A DNA stretch of 64,000 bases from Caballeronia sp. SEWSISQ10-4 2 (GTDB lineage: Bacteria > Pseudomonadota > Gammaproteobacteria > Burkholderiales > Burkholderiaceae), in the NCBI RefSeq assembly GCF_030464885.1, contig NZ_JALPRJ010000001.1, positions 186,001 through 250,000 of the forward strand, written 5' to 3'. Position 1 is the stretch's first letter; every line of letters starts with the position of its first letter. Below the pieces are notes generated by a model. It was not told the DNA's origin. It was given only the letters and a program-made list of their open reading frames with translations, and made no database searches. The translations under genes were made by a program, and so were the position numbers. This document shows, in pieces, positions 42,878-52,841 of this stretch.

Positions 42878-44338
42878 TCAATTCTCTTCTTCCAGCCAGC
42901 ACGTTCCGTGCTGCGCCAGCATCGCGCTTGCGGCCGCCGGTCCCCAGGTGCCCGAAGCATAAGGCTTCGGCGGTTTCTGCGACGCCGCCCATTCGTCCAG
43001 GATCGGTTCCACATAACGCCACGCCGCTTCCTGCTCATCACGACGCACGAACAACGCGAGACGCCCGTTGATCACGTCGAGCAGCAGGCGCTGGTACGCC
43101 TCCATCTGCCCTTCCTTGAAGAACTTGTCGAAGGCGAGATCCAGATGGACGCTCGCGAGATTCATGCCTTCGCCAGGTTGCTTCGCGAGGCAATACAGGC
43201 GGATGGTTTCGTTCGGCTGCAGGCGAATCACTAACCGGTTCGCTCCCGCGCGCAACGCGTTCGCACCCAGCGCCGAGTGCGGCACGGGGCGAAAATTCAC
43301 GACAATCTCCGCCGTCCGGTCCGCGAGCCGCTTGCCGGTGCGAAGGAAAAACGGCACGCCAGCCCAGCGCCAGTTTTCGATCTCGACCTTCAACGCGACA
43401 AACGTCTCCGTATGGCTGTCGGGCCGCACACCCTTTTCGGTGGCGTACGCCGGCACCGACGTGCCCTTGATCACGCCCGCATGATATTGGCCGCGCACCG
43501 TGACCTTGCTGATGTCACGCGGATCGACGGGCTTGAGCGCGCGCAGCACCCGCAGTTTTTCATCGCGCACGGAATCGGAATCCATGGAGTGCGGCGGTTC
43601 CATCGTCACGATGGAAAGCAGCTGCAGCAAGTGGTTCTGCACCATGTCGCGCAAGGCGCCGGTGTTGTCGTAGAAATCGCCGCGCGCTTCCACGCCGAGT
43701 TCTTCAGCAATCGTGATCTGGATGCTTTCCACCCATTCGCGCCGCCACAGCGGTTCGAACAGCGCATTGCCGAAACGCAGCGCGAGCAGGTTCTGCACCG
43801 GTTCCTTACCCAGATAGTGGTCGATCCGGTAGATCTGCTCTTCCGCGAAGATCTCGCCGACAGCGTCGTTGATTGCCTTCGACGACTTCAAGTCGTAACC
43901 CAGCGGCTTTTCCAGCACGATCCGCGCGTTTTCGTTCAGGCCGACATCGGCGAGCGCACGGCAGATCGGCACGAACAGCGACGGACCTGTCGCGAGATAA
44001 AACACGCGCGTGCCGCCGAGTTCGTTCACGGCTTCGCGCAGCAGCTTGAAGTCTTCCGGCTTGCCGAGATCGAGCCTCACGTACACAAAGCGCGCGAGGA
44101 AACCCTTCCACACCGAGTCGTCGACACCATTCTTCGAGACGTGCGGTTTGACGTGTTCGTCGACCCAGTTCAGATACGCATCGCGATCTTCAGCCGCGCG
44201 CGCCACCGCGACGATCTTGCCGCCTTCCGCAAGCATTCCGCCACGATGCGCTTCGAACAGCGCCGGCAGAATCTTGCGCATCGAAAGATCGCCTGTTCCG
44301 CCGAACAGAACGAACGTGAAATTCGAGTCGTTTTGCAT
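42878..44338 (-). CDS. zwf: Glucose-6-phosphate dehydrogenase
   Basis: From the ATG at 44338 (GGAG upstream) the enzyme is 486 aa and oxidises glucose-6-phosphate to the lactone with NADP. The N-terminal nucleotide motif [19 protein letters not shown], the active-site [19 protein letters not shown] and [15 protein letters not shown] are all present. It heads the leftward zwf-pgl-glk operon, whose promoter overlaps the HexR palindrome. The longer start at 44392 would run into that operator and was rejected. Confidence 0.96.
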   Translation of the reverse strand: MQNDSNFTFVLFGGTGDLSMRKILPALFEAHRGGMLAEGGKIVAVARAAEDRDAYLNWVDEHVKPHVSKNGVDDSVWKGFLARFVYVRLDLGKPEDFKLLREAVNELGGTRVFYLATGPSLFVPICRALADVGLNENARIVLEKPLGYDLKSSKAINDAVGEIFAEEQIYRIDHYLGKEPVQNLLALRFGNALFEPLWRREWVESIQITIAEELGVEARGDFYDNTGALRDMVQNHLLQLLSIVTMEPPHSMDSDSVRDEKLRVLRALKPVDPRDISKVTVRGQYHAGVIKGTSVPAYATEKGVRPDSHTETFVALKVEIENWRWAGVPFFLRTGKRLADRTAEIVVNFRPVPHSALGANALRAGANRLVIRLQPNETIRLYCLAKQPGEGMNLASVHLDLAFDKFFKEGQMEAYQRLLLDVINGRLALFVRRDEQEAAWRYVEPILDEWAASQKPPKPYASGTWGPAAASAMLAQHGTCWLEEEN

Positions 44339-44385
44339 GTGTCTCCGCAGGGGTTCTGATGGACCGTAGTCCAATAAAATTTTTT

Positions 44386-44414
44386 TTGACACTGAATTGT
44401 AGTTTAACTACAAT
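44386..44414 (+). promoter_or_regulatory. Sigma-70 promoter toward the sugar ABC operon
   Basis: TTGACA (44386-44391), 17 bases, TACAAT (44409-44414): near-consensus and optimally spaced. The -10 overlaps the HexR palindrome, so repressor binding would block it. Confidence 0.75.
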
Positions 44415-44416
44415 TC
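44394..44416. promoter_or_regulatory. HexR operator (perfect palindrome)
   Basis: GAATTGTAGTT-T-AACTACAATTC is a perfect 11-bp inverted repeat. Its core TGTAGTTTAACTACA (44398-44412) fits the HexR consensus TGTARTTWWAYTACA known from other proteobacteria. It lies between zwf and the divergent ABC operon. Confidence 0.85.
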
Positions 44417-44423
44417 AAATCAA
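44396..44423 (-). promoter_or_regulatory. Sigma-70 promoter toward zwf
   Basis: On the minus strand TTGATT (44423-44418), 16 bases, TACAAT (44401-44396). It also overlaps the HexR palindrome, so one operator covers both divergent promoters. Confidence 0.6.
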
Positions 44424-44865
44424 GGGGTAACGTGATCCCGGAAAAAAACACTTAGTCAATCAGAACATGCGTGTTTTCCCGGAGATTCATGTCTAGTTGC
44501 ATGGTAATTGACCTGAGCCGTTGACGCTTTTGCCGTAAGGCCGCGTCGCAGCAAGGGCGAAAGCCGCTTCATGCGAGACCCCGGACGCACGCCACGCTGG
44601 TCGACGCCAGTGTGAACGGGCAAAAATCAAAAGAGGAGACAACAGTTGCGATTCGACACACTCATCTCTTGAGAGCCGTGTGGCCGTGGTTTGGTCTGCC
44701 GGCCAAGCTGGCGCGCCCAAGGCTTCTTGCCCTGGAAAACGCTGGCCTTATCCCGCCGACACCGCCGATTCCGGCCACTTCAAGTTTGTTCATGTTCCAG
44801 CCATCGCTTCCTGGCGGCATCAGGGGCCAATCGTTTTTTGTTCAGGTGTTCGGAGGAGATAAACA
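44417..44865 (+). other. Long 5' leader of the sugar ABC operon
   Basis: About 440 bases separate the promoter from the first gene. An AGAGGAG site at about 44630 is followed by a TTG-initiated 8-codon frame ending TGA. No other conserved gene is seen. A leader peptide or regulatory RNA is possible but unproven. Confidence 0.4.
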
Positions 44866-46119
44866 ATGAAATTTCGCAAGCTCATCGGCGCGCTCGGCGC
44901 CGCAGGTCTGTTGTGCGGCGTGGCGGCTCAAGCGGTTCAGGCTGCAGAAGCCGTGTCTGTGCTGCACTGGTGGACGTCGGGCGGTGAATCGAAGGCGATC
45001 GGCGTGTTGAAGGACGACATGACGAAGCAGGGCTACACCTGGAAGGACTTCGCGGTTGCCGGTGGCGCGGGCGCCGCGGCCATGACCGCACTGAAGACGC
45101 AGGTGATCTCGGGCAACGCCCCGTCGGCGGCTCAGATCAAGGGTCCGCTGATCCAGGAATGGGCTGATCAAGGCGTGCTGGTGCCGATCGACTCGATTGC
45201 AGGCGACTGGAAGAAGAACCTGCCGCCGGAAATCGACAAGATCATGCACGCAGGCGGTCACTACGTAGGCGCGCCGTTCTCGGTGCATCGCGTGAACTGG
45301 CTGTATATCAACAAGGACGCGCTGGATAAGGCAGGCGGCAAAGTGCCGACCACCTGGCCGGAATTCTTCGCCGTGGCCGACAAGATGAAAGCGAACGGCA
45401 TCGTTCCGGTGGCAGCAGGCGGCCAGCCGTGGCAAGACCTGACGCTGTGGGAAGACGTGGTGCTGTCGCAGGGTTCGGACTTCTATAAGAAGGCGCTTGT
45501 CGATCTGGACCCGAAGACGCTGAGCTCGGACCAGATGGTCAAGGTGTTCGACACGGTCCGCAAGGTCCAGTCGTACTTCGATAACGGCCGTACCGGCCGT
45601 GACTGGAACCTCGCCACCGCCATGGTCATCAACGGCAAGGCCGGCATGCAGTTCATGGGCGACTGGGCCAAGGGCGAGTTCGCGGGCGCGAACAAGAAAG
45701 CCGGCTCGGACTATGTCTGCGTAGCGGTTCCGGGCACGGAAAAGGCTTACACGTTCAACGTCGACTCGTTCGTGTTCTTCCAGCAGAAGGGCGCGAAGGA
45801 AGCCACGCCGGGTCAACTGGCACTGGCCAAGACCATCATGACGCCTGACTTCCAGGAGCAATTCAGCCTGAACAAGGGTTCGATCCCGGTTCGCCTGGGC
45901 GTGTCGATGGCCAAGTTTGACGATTGCGCGAAGAAGTCGTACGCCGATGAACAGACCGCGATCAAGTCGGGCGGTTATGTGCCGTCGCTGGCTCACGGCA
46001 TGGCGCAAGGCGACGCAACGGCGGGCGCCATTACCGACGTCGTGACGAAGTTCATGAACTCGACGCAGGACTCGAAGAGCGCAGTGGCTGCTCTCGCGAA
46101 TGCCGCGAAGACGAAGTAA
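44866..46119 (+). CDS. Sugar ABC transporter substrate-binding protein
   Basis: GGAGGAG precedes the ATG. A signal peptide (residues 1-26, ending VQAAEA) leads to a 417-aa family 1 sugar-binding protein with VLHWWTSGGESKAIGVLKDDM at the start and HRVNWLYINKDALDKAGGKVPTTWPEF in the hinge region. Resemblance to the glucose/mannose proteins of Pseudomonas (GtsA type), together with adjacency to zwf-pgl-glk, suggests glucose as the ligand. It is periplasmic and delivers sugar to the two permeases encoded next. Confidence 0.93.
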   Translation: MKFRKLIGALGAAGLLCGVAAQAVQAAEAVSVLHWWTSGGESKAIGVLKDDMTKQGYTWKDFAVAGGAGAAAMTALKTQVISGNAPSAAQIKGPLIQEWADQGVLVPIDSIAGDWKKNLPPEIDKIMHAGGHYVGAPFSVHRVNWLYINKDALDKAGGKVPTTWPEFFAVADKMKANGIVPVAAGGQPWQDLTLWEDVVLSQGSDFYKKALVDLDPKTLSSDQMVKVFDTVRKVQSYFDNGRTGRDWNLATAMVINGKAGMQFMGDWAKGEFAGANKKAGSDYVCVAVPGTEKAYTFNVDSFVFFQQKGAKEATPGQLALAKTIMTPDFQEQFSLNKGSIPVRLGVSMAKFDDCAKKSYADEQTAIKSGGYVPSLAHGMAQGDATAGAITDVVTKFMNSTQDSKSAVAALANAAKTK

Positions 46120-46252
46120 GCGTTTCAGGTCGTAATCGGGCGTGTTCCGGCTTTGCTGGAACGCGTCCGAACCGAAATTTGTTGTAAGTAAAAACCGCTG
46201 TATCCCTGTTCCGGCCTGAGACTCTTGCCGGCAAATTTTCAGGAGTCGAGAA

Positions 46253-47197
46253 GTGGCTGCCTCCCCTAGCGGTATCGCGAGCAAGACTTCGCGCACCCCG
46301 CCCCGCCGCACGTCGCCTCTGGCGGCGCTTGCCGATACATACATCCCTAAGCTGGTACTTGCGCCTAGCGTGCTCATTGCGCTCGTGTTCGTGTACGGCT
46401 TTATTTTGATCACCGGTTATCTTTCGCTGACCAATTCGCGATTGATGCCGCGCTACGACTTCACCGGTTTCCAGCGCTACACGGAGCTGTTCTCGAACGA
46501 CGTCTGGTGGACGTCCGCTGCGAATCTCGGCTGGTTTGGCATTCCGTTCATTGCGATCTGCGTCGGGCTCGGCCTGTTCCTGGCCATCCTGCTCGATCAG
46601 AAGATCCGCAATGAAGGTGCGTTGCGCGCGATCTTTCTCTATCCGATGGCGTTGTCGTTCATCGTGACGGGTACGGCGTGGCAATGGATCCTGAACCCTG
46701 GCCTCGGGCTCGAAAAGGTCTTCCACGACTGGGGCTGGACGAGCTTTTCGTTCGACTGGCTGGGTAACCCCGACAAGGCGATCTTCTGCGTGGTGATCGC
46801 AGCCGTGTGGCAATCGACGGGCTTTGTCATGGCTCTGTTCCTCGCCGGTTTGCGCGGCGTGGACGCGGAAATCTTCAAGGCCGCGCAGATGGACGGCGCT
46901 TCATTGCCGCGAATCTATCGCCAGATCGTGATTCCCAGCATGCGCCCCGTGTTTTTCTCCGTGCTGCTGATTCTCTGCCACATCACCATCAAGACCTTCG
47001 ACCTCGTGGTTGCGTTGACCGCGGGCGGTCCGGGCACGTCGTCGTCGTTGCCGGCCATGTTCATGTACACGTTTTCGTTCAATCGCGGACAACTGGGCCT
47101 GGGCGCCGCTTCGTCGATGATGATGCTCGCCACCGTCGTCGCCGTGCTCGTGCCGCTCATGTATCTGGAATCGAGGAGCACGCGAAATGGACTCTAA
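46253..47197 (+). CDS. Sugar ABC permease, first subunit
   Basis: The GTG at 46253 is placed well after CAGGAG. The 314-aa membrane protein has about six segments, starting with LAPSVLIALVFVYGFILITGYLSL. The coupling loop is DAEIFKAAQMDGASLPRIYRQIVIPSMRP (EAA motif). It is homologous to MalF/UgpA-type subunits. Its stop overlaps the next permease start by 11 bases, indicating coupled translation. Confidence 0.92.
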   Translation: MAASPSGIASKTSRTPPRRTSPLAALADTYIPKLVLAPSVLIALVFVYGFILITGYLSLTNSRLMPRYDFTGFQRYTELFSNDVWWTSAANLGWFGIPFIAICVGLGLFLAILLDQKIRNEGALRAIFLYPMALSFIVTGTAWQWILNPGLGLEKVFHDWGWTSFSFDWLGNPDKAIFCVVIAAVWQSTGFVMALFLAGLRGVDAEIFKAAQMDGASLPRIYRQIVIPSMRPVFFSVLLILCHITIKTFDLVVALTAGGPGTSSSLPAMFMYTFSFNRGQLGLGAASSMMMLATVVAVLVPLMYLESRSTRNGL

Positions 47198-48044
47198 GAT
47201 GACGATCAGCCGCGCCGTCATCTATGCGGCGCTGGTTCTGTTTGCCCTGTACTTCCTGTTCCCGATCTACGTGATGCTCTCGACGTCCTTCAAGGACCTC
47301 GACCAGTTGCGCTCCGGCAACCTGCTCACGCCGCCCACCACATTCACGTTCGCGCCGTGGGTCAAGGCGTGGTCGCAATCGTGTACCGGCGTGCGTTGCG
47401 ACGGCATGGAACCGTTCTTCATGAACTCCGTGCGCATGGTGATCCCGGCCGTGCTGCTCTCGTCGATAATCGGCGCGTTCAACGGTTATGTGCTCACGCA
47501 CTGGCGCTTCCGCGGCGCCGACGCGGTGTTCACGATGTTGCTGGTGGGTTGTTTCATCCCCTTCCAGGCCATCCTTTTGCCGATGGCGCGTTTGCAAGGC
47601 ATGCTCGGACTCGCTAACACCACGACCGGTCTGGTACTGGTGCACGTGGTCTACGGTATTGCGTTCACCACCATGTTCTTCCGCAATTTCTACGTGAGCA
47701 TTCCGGCGGAACTGGTGAAAGCGGCGCGCATTGACGGTGCGGGTTTCTTCACCATCTTCACGAAGATCCTGATGCCGGTATCGCTGCCTATTTTCATGGT
47801 GTGCCTGATCTGGCAATTCACGCAGATCTGGAACGACTTCCTGTTCGGTATCGTGTTCTCCGGCGTCGATTCAATGCCGATCACCGTCGCCCTGAACAAC
47901 CTGGTCAACACATCGACGGGTGTGAAGGAATACAACGTCGACATGGCTGCTGCGATCATTGCCGCCCTGCCCACCCTGCTTGTCTACATGGTCGCCGGCC
48001 GGTTCTTCGTGCGCGGCCTGACAGCGGGCGCGGTGAAGGGCTGA
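47187..48044 (+). CDS. Sugar ABC permease, second subunit
   Basis: The 285-aa MalG/UgpE-type subunit has six membrane segments and the EAA loop PAELVKAARIDGAGFFTIFTKILMPVSLP. Its N-terminus VIYAALVLFALYFLFPIYVMLSTSFK is typical. A GAGGAG lies upstream of the ATG at 47187. It pairs with the preceding permease in the inner membrane. Confidence 0.92.
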   Translation: MDSKMTISRAVIYAALVLFALYFLFPIYVMLSTSFKDLDQLRSGNLLTPPTTFTFAPWVKAWSQSCTGVRCDGMEPFFMNSVRMVIPAVLLSSIIGAFNGYVLTHWRFRGADAVFTMLLVGCFIPFQAILLPMARLQGMLGLANTTTGLVLVHVVYGIAFTTMFFRNFYVSIPAELVKAARIDGAGFFTIFTKILMPVSLPIFMVCLIWQFTQIWNDFLFGIVFSGVDSMPITVALNNLVNTSTGVKEYNVDMAAAIIAALPTLLVYMVAGRFFVRGLTAGAVKG

Positions 48045-48146
48045 TTTCCGCAGGGCGCCCCTCACTCAAGGCTGGCGCCCGCGGTAGAAGATCAACTGAT
48101 GCGCGCACGAAGATACTCAGCGCAGAGACATTAAAGGATTCATAGC

Positions 48147-49265
48147 ATGGCAAGCCTTTCAATCCGTGACGTGTACAAGACTTATGCGAACGGCGTCCCC
48201 GTTCTGAAGGGCGTGAACATCGATATCGATGATGGTCAGTTCCTGATCCTCGTGGGCGGTTCGGGCTGCGGGAAGTCCACGTTGCTCAATATGATCGCCG
48301 GGCTGGAGACGGTCACCAAGGGCGACATCATGATCGACGGCAAGACGGTGAATAACCTCTCGCCGAAGGATCGCGACATTGCGATGGTGTTCCAGTCGTA
48401 CGCGCTGTATCCGTCCATGACCGTGCGCGAGAACATCTCGTTCGGCCTGAACATCCGCAAGGTGCCAAAGGACGAGCAGAAGGCGATCGTGACGCGCGTG
48501 TCGGATACGCTGCAGATCCAGCATTTGCTGGACCGCAAGCCGGGTCAGTTGTCGGGCGGTCAGCGTCAGCGTGTGGCAATGGGCCGTGCGCTGGCTCGCG
48601 ATCCGGTGATGTTCCTGTTCGACGAGCCGTTGTCGAACCTGGATGCGAAGCTGCGGATCGAGATGCGTTCGGAGATCAAGTTGCTGCATCAGCGCCTGGG
48701 TACGACGATTGTGTACGTGACGCACGATCAGATCGAAGCCATGACGCTGGGCGATCGGATCGCGGTGATGAAGGACGGCGTAGTGCAGCAGTTCGGCGCA
48801 CCGCAGGATATCTATGATTCGCCGGCGAATTTGTTCGTGGCGGGTTTCATTGGCGCGCCGCCGATGAATTTCATCGATGGAAAGCTGGTCGAGGCTGGCT
48901 CGGGTATCGGGCTTGAGATCGACACGGGCGTGTCGCGTACCGTACTGAATCTGCCGTTCGATGCCGCCGCGGTGCGCAGCAAGATTGGTCAGAACGTGAT
49001 TCTTGGACTGCGTCCGGAGCGGATTACGGATGCTCGTGGTGCGCATAACCTCGAGGATGCGCGGTTGCAGCCGATCGACGTGAAGATCGACGTGATCGAG
49101 CCGACCGGGCCGGATACGCTGGTTTTTGCGCAAGTTAACGGCAAGCGCGTGGTGAGCCGCGTGCACCCGGCATCGAACCCGCAACCGCTGACGAATATGA
49201 CGCTGTTGTTCGATGTATCGAAGGCTGTGTTGTTCGATTCGAAGACGGAAGAACGGCTGGCTTAA
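48147..49265 (+). CDS. ugpC: Sugar ABC transporter ATPase (UgpC/MalK type)
   Basis: The 372-aa ATPase has Walker A GGSGCGKST, signature LSGGQRQR, Walker B VMFLFDEPLSNLD and the long C-terminal OB-fold regulatory domain (from about residue 235) shared by MalK and UgpC. It closes the four-gene sugar operon. In several bacteria one such ATPase serves more than one sugar system, so the symbol denotes the family (MsmX/UgpC), not glycerol-phosphate uptake. Confidence 0.93.
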   Translation: MASLSIRDVYKTYANGVPVLKGVNIDIDDGQFLILVGGSGCGKSTLLNMIAGLETVTKGDIMIDGKTVNNLSPKDRDIAMVFQSYALYPSMTVRENISFGLNIRKVPKDEQKAIVTRVSDTLQIQHLLDRKPGQLSGGQRQRVAMGRALARDPVMFLFDEPLSNLDAKLRIEMRSEIKLLHQRLGTTIVYVTHDQIEAMTLGDRIAVMKDGVVQQFGAPQDIYDSPANLFVAGFIGAPPMNFIDGKLVEAGSGIGLEIDTGVSRTVLNLPFDAAAVRSKIGQNVILGLRPERITDARGAHNLEDARLQPIDVKIDVIEPTGPDTLVFAQVNGKRVVSRVHPASNPQPLTNMTLLFDVSKAVLFDSKTEERLA

Positions 49266-49291
49266 GCGTTGTTGCTGAAAAGGCTGGTTGA

Positions 49292-49326
49292 AGCCGCGCA
49301 GACCGAAAGGGCTGCGCGGTTTTTTC
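49292..49326 (+). terminator. Terminator after the sugar ABC operon
   Basis: CCGCGCA (49294-49300) pairs with TGCGCGG (49313-49319), followed by a T run. Confidence 0.88.
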
Positions 49327-49443
49327 GTTTGCGTCGAACGCTCCCCCGCAGTAAGGCACAATTCCCCTTCCGAATTCCTGAACAAACCGGCCGCCGCCTG
49401 CCCGCGCTCGTCCGCAACTACCTTGCAGGCTCTGCTTAAAACG

Positions 49444-51582
49444 ATGACAGATTCTTTCCTCAGCCAGCATCCCGAACTCGAATGGCGCATTGCCGATGGC
49501 ATCGATCCATTCATCGAACTGGAAGCGCTTGATGACCCGCGCGTCGACGTCTGGGTCAGCGCGCAGAACGCGCGCACGACCGAAGCCTTCGGTAAGGCCC
49601 CGGACACCGACAAACTCACGAAAAGGCTGGCGAAGGCCTACACGTCGCAGGAGCGCATCGTGTCCTGCTCGCGTTATGGCGACTGGGGCTACAACACGTG
49701 GCAAGATGAGCAGAATCCGCTGGGCATCGTGCGCCGTACGCCGTGGGCTGCATGGCTCGCAGGTAAGCCCGCGTGGCAGATCATCCTTGACGTCGACGCG
49801 CTCGACTTGAACAACGCCCCCACGAACGAAAGCGAAGAAGGCGAAGCAATCCGCTGGGCGCTGCATGACTTCGACATGCTCTACCCCACCTGGGACCGGG
49901 CGTTGGTGAGCTTGTCGCCGGGAGGCTCGGACGCGTGCATGGTCCGCGAATTCGATATTGAATCGCGCACGTTCGTTGCAGATGGATTCACGCTGCCCGA
50001 TGTCGGCAAGCACGGCATCTCGTGGATCGATCGCGACACGGTGTATGTCGGCTGGGACGATAGTGCGCACAGCAAGAAACCCGCGCTGACCACCTCCGGT
50101 TTTCCGCGCCAGGCGCGCAAATGGAAGCGCGGCACGAAGCTCGCTGATGCCCCCGTGGTCTTCGAGGGCAAGCGTCGCGATGTATCCGCGGGCGTCGACT
50201 ACGATCAACTCGAAAACCTGCATCTCGCCTCACGCGCGACCTCGTTCTTCGAGACGCTTCAATACTGGCTCGATGAAACCACCGGCGAGTGGCAGCAATA
50301 CGACGTCCCTCCGCACGCGGAACTCGAACATTGGAACGGCTGGCTGTTTGTCACGCCGCGCGAGTCCTACGAAGCAGGCGATGCAACCTACGCAAGCGGT
50401 TCACTGCTCGTCACCCGCCGTGATGAATTCCTCAAAGGCGCACGCGATTTCACCGTGCTGTTCATGCCATCGGGCCGCAACGTCCTCGCCGATATCGACT
50501 TCACGAAGCACTGGCTGGTTGTATCGCAGATGGATGACGGGTCGCCGCGCGTTGAATTGCTCGCGCCGCCCGCTGAGCTGAAAGGCGACTGGACCCGCCG
50601 CGACTTCGCGTTGCCTGCAGCGAGTCAGTCGTACGTGGATTCCATCGATAGCGAACGCGACGACACCGTGCTCGTTCACGTCGAGCATTTCCTCACACCG
50701 CCGTCGCTTTACCACGCCGATCTCGCGCAGCCGGAACGCGAATGGCAGCTTCTCGCGCGCCTTCCGGCTCAATTCGATGCCACGGGTCTTATCGCTGAAC
50801 GTCGCCACGCGACCTCATCCGATGGCGTCGAAATTCCCTACTGGCTGGTCGGCCGCGAAGCGAACGTAAAAGGTCAGGAAACCGCGCCCTGCCTGCTTTA
50901 CGGCTATGGCGGTTTCGAAGTCGCGCTCGACCCGCATTACGATGCAACCACCGGCATGGCATGGCTCGAACGTGGCGGGTTGTACGCCGTCGCGAACATT
51001 CGCGGCGGTGGCGAATTCGGGCCGGAATGGCATCAAGCGGCGCAGCAAGAGAAACGTCAGGTCGCCTTCGATGACTTCATCGCAGTTGCAGAAGCGCTGG
51101 TGGCATCGGGCGTGACGACATCGAAACAACTCGCCATTCGTGGCGGCAGCAATGGTGGCTTGCTCACCGCCGTCATGCTGGTCCAGCGCCCGGAATTATT
51201 CGGCGCGGTGCTGTCGGAAGTGCCGCTGCTCGACATGGCACGCTTTCATTTGCTGCTGCAAGGCGCTTCGTGGATAGATGAATACGGTGACCCTGACAAT
51301 GCCGACGACCTGCGCTTCCTGTTGACCTATTCGCCGTATCAAAACATGAAAGCCGATGCGGTTTATCCGCCGGCGCTGTTCACGTCATCGGCGACCGATG
51401 ACCGCGTGCATCCCGGCCACGCCCGCAAGATGGCGGCACGGATGCAGGCGCTAAGACATGCCCGCGTGTGGTATCTGGAGAACCGCGACGGCGGTCACGG
51501 CGCGGGCGTGGAGGCGGAAAGCATCGCGCGAGTGGAAGCGACGGCCTTCACGTTTTTGCAGCGGATGGTAGGCAGCGAGTGA
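49444..51582 (+). CDS. Prolyl oligopeptidase family (S9) serine peptidase
   Basis: The 712-aa protein has an N-terminal beta-propeller part (residues about 75-420) and a C-terminal alpha/beta hydrolase domain. The latter shows the nucleophile elbow GGSNGGLL, the preceding PCLLYGYGGFEV and NIRGGGEFGPEWHQAA motifs, the acid in SATDDRVHPGHA and the catalytic His in RDGGHGAG. The start at 49444 (MTDSFLSQHPELEW) was chosen over a longer frame; the ribosome site is weak. There is no signal peptide, so it probably cleaves short peptides in the cytosol. Confidence 0.9.
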   Translation: MTDSFLSQHPELEWRIADGIDPFIELEALDDPRVDVWVSAQNARTTEAFGKAPDTDKLTKRLAKAYTSQERIVSCSRYGDWGYNTWQDEQNPLGIVRRTPWAAWLAGKPAWQIILDVDALDLNNAPTNESEEGEAIRWALHDFDMLYPTWDRALVSLSPGGSDACMVREFDIESRTFVADGFTLPDVGKHGISWIDRDTVYVGWDDSAHSKKPALTTSGFPRQARKWKRGTKLADAPVVFEGKRRDVSAGVDYDQLENLHLASRATSFFETLQYWLDETTGEWQQYDVPPHAELEHWNGWLFVTPRESYEAGDATYASGSLLVTRRDEFLKGARDFTVLFMPSGRNVLADIDFTKHWLVVSQMDDGSPRVELLAPPAELKGDWTRRDFALPAASQSYVDSIDSERDDTVLVHVEHFLTPPSLYHADLAQPEREWQLLARLPAQFDATGLIAERRHATSSDGVEIPYWLVGREANVKGQETAPCLLYGYGGFEVALDPHYDATTGMAWLERGGLYAVANIRGGGEFGPEWHQAAQQEKRQVAFDDFIAVAEALVASGVTTSKQLAIRGGSNGGLLTAVMLVQRPELFGAVLSEVPLLDMARFHLLLQGASWIDEYGDPDNADDLRFLLTYSPYQNMKADAVYPPALFTSSATDDRVHPGHARKMAARMQALRHARVWYLENRDGGHGAGVEAESIARVEATAFTFLQRMVGSE

Positions 51583-51617
51583 TGATTTGCCGGGTTTGCT
51601 GAGCGCGGGCTGAAAAA

Positions 51618-52841
51618 TCACCCCGCGCGACTCGCCCGCACCGGCGTGCCATGCCAGCGCAATACCAGCGTGCGCCCGACGAACGTCAACACGCCCGTCA
51701 CCGCAATCACGGTTCCCATCCCCTTCGGCGTACCGTCGTGCAGCGCTCCCACGGCAAGACTCGCCAGCGCGCCGAGCGCCAGTTGCACCGCGCCGAACAT
51801 CGCGGCGGCGGCGCCCGCGTTATGCGGGTATCGATGCATCAAATCCGTCGTGCAATTGGCCGACAACAAACCCACGACACCGACCACGAAGAACAGGCAG
51901 CCGACGATCGACCACAAGCCGCCAAACCCGGTGATGCATACGAACGCCGTCGCCAGCGCCGCGATCACGCTGACAAATGACGCAATCGAGATCAGTTTCA
52001 GCGATCCGAGCGGCCCGACCAGCCGCGTATTCACCACATTCCAGCCGATGATCCCGATGATGTTCAGCCCGAAGAAAAACCCGTAGTGCTGCGGCTTCAC
52101 ATGAAAGTAGTCGATATACACAAACGGCGTCGCGGTGATGTACGCGAACATCGAAGCGAACGCCATCCCGCCGCATAACACGTGGCCCCACGTGACGGGA
52201 TCGGTGAGAAGACGGCCGTACGCGGCAAACGAGCGCCCGAGCGCCGAGGTCGCGCGTTTCTCGCGCGGCCAGGTTTCCGGCACGCGCAAATACGTGGCCA
52301 CCGCGCAGAGCGTGCCGAACAGCGTCAACGTGACGAAGACCGCGCGCCAGCCGCCAAGCAGCAGCAATTGCCCGCCGATCAACGGCGCGAGCAGCGGCCC
52401 GATCGATGTGACGATGGCGAGCATCGACAGCACACGAGCCGCGTCGGAAGGCGCGTGAGCATCGCGTGCAATCGCCCGTGCCAGCACCGACGCCGAACCC
52501 GCACCGAGCGCTTGCAGAAAGCGCAAGACGACCAGCGAATCGATGGAAAACGACAGCGCGCAGCCGACGCTCGCGAACGTGTAAAGCACAATGCCGCCGA
52601 GCAGCACCGGCCGGCGCCCGTAGGCATCGGAGAGCGGACCGTACACGAGCATGCCGAGCGAAAAACCGAGCATGAAACTGGTCAGCGTGATCTGCGCCGC
52701 GGCCGCGGTCGTACCGAACGCGGCGGCGAGAGACGGCAGGCTTGGCAGATACATGTCGATGGAAAGCGGACCGCACGCCGCCAGCGCGCCGAGCAGCAGG
52801 ATCAGTCGGCGATCGGCACGGCGCTTGATGATTTCGGGCAT
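51618..52841 (-). CDS. Bcr/CflA-type multidrug efflux MFS
   Basis: The start at 52841 gives MPEIIKRRADRRLILLLGALAACGPLSIDMYLPSLP, the usual Bcr/CflA opening with the conserved DMYLP; the extension to 52952 was rejected. The 407-aa protein has 12 predicted segments, motif A YGPLSDAYGRRPVLLGG and motif C around IGPLLAPLIGGQLL. It exports drugs (bicyclomycin or chloramphenicol in characterised members) by proton antiport. It diverges from hemL with no obvious regulator gene. Confidence 0.92.
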   Translation of the reverse strand: MPEIIKRRADRRLILLLGALAACGPLSIDMYLPSLPSLAAAFGTTAAAAQITLTSFMLGFSLGMLVYGPLSDAYGRRPVLLGGIVLYTFASVGCALSFSIDSLVVLRFLQALGAGSASVLARAIARDAHAPSDAARVLSMLAIVTSIGPLLAPLIGGQLLLLGGWRAVFVTLTLFGTLCAVATYLRVPETWPREKRATSALGRSFAAYGRLLTDPVTWGHVLCGGMAFASMFAYITATPFVYIDYFHVKPQHYGFFFGLNIIGIIGWNVVNTRLVGPLGSLKLISIASFVSVIAALATAFVCITGFGGLWSIVGCLFFVVGVVGLLSANCTTDLMHRYPHNAGAAAAMFGAVQLALGALASLAVGALHDGTPKGMGTVIAVTGVLTFVGRTLVLRWHGTPVRASRAG

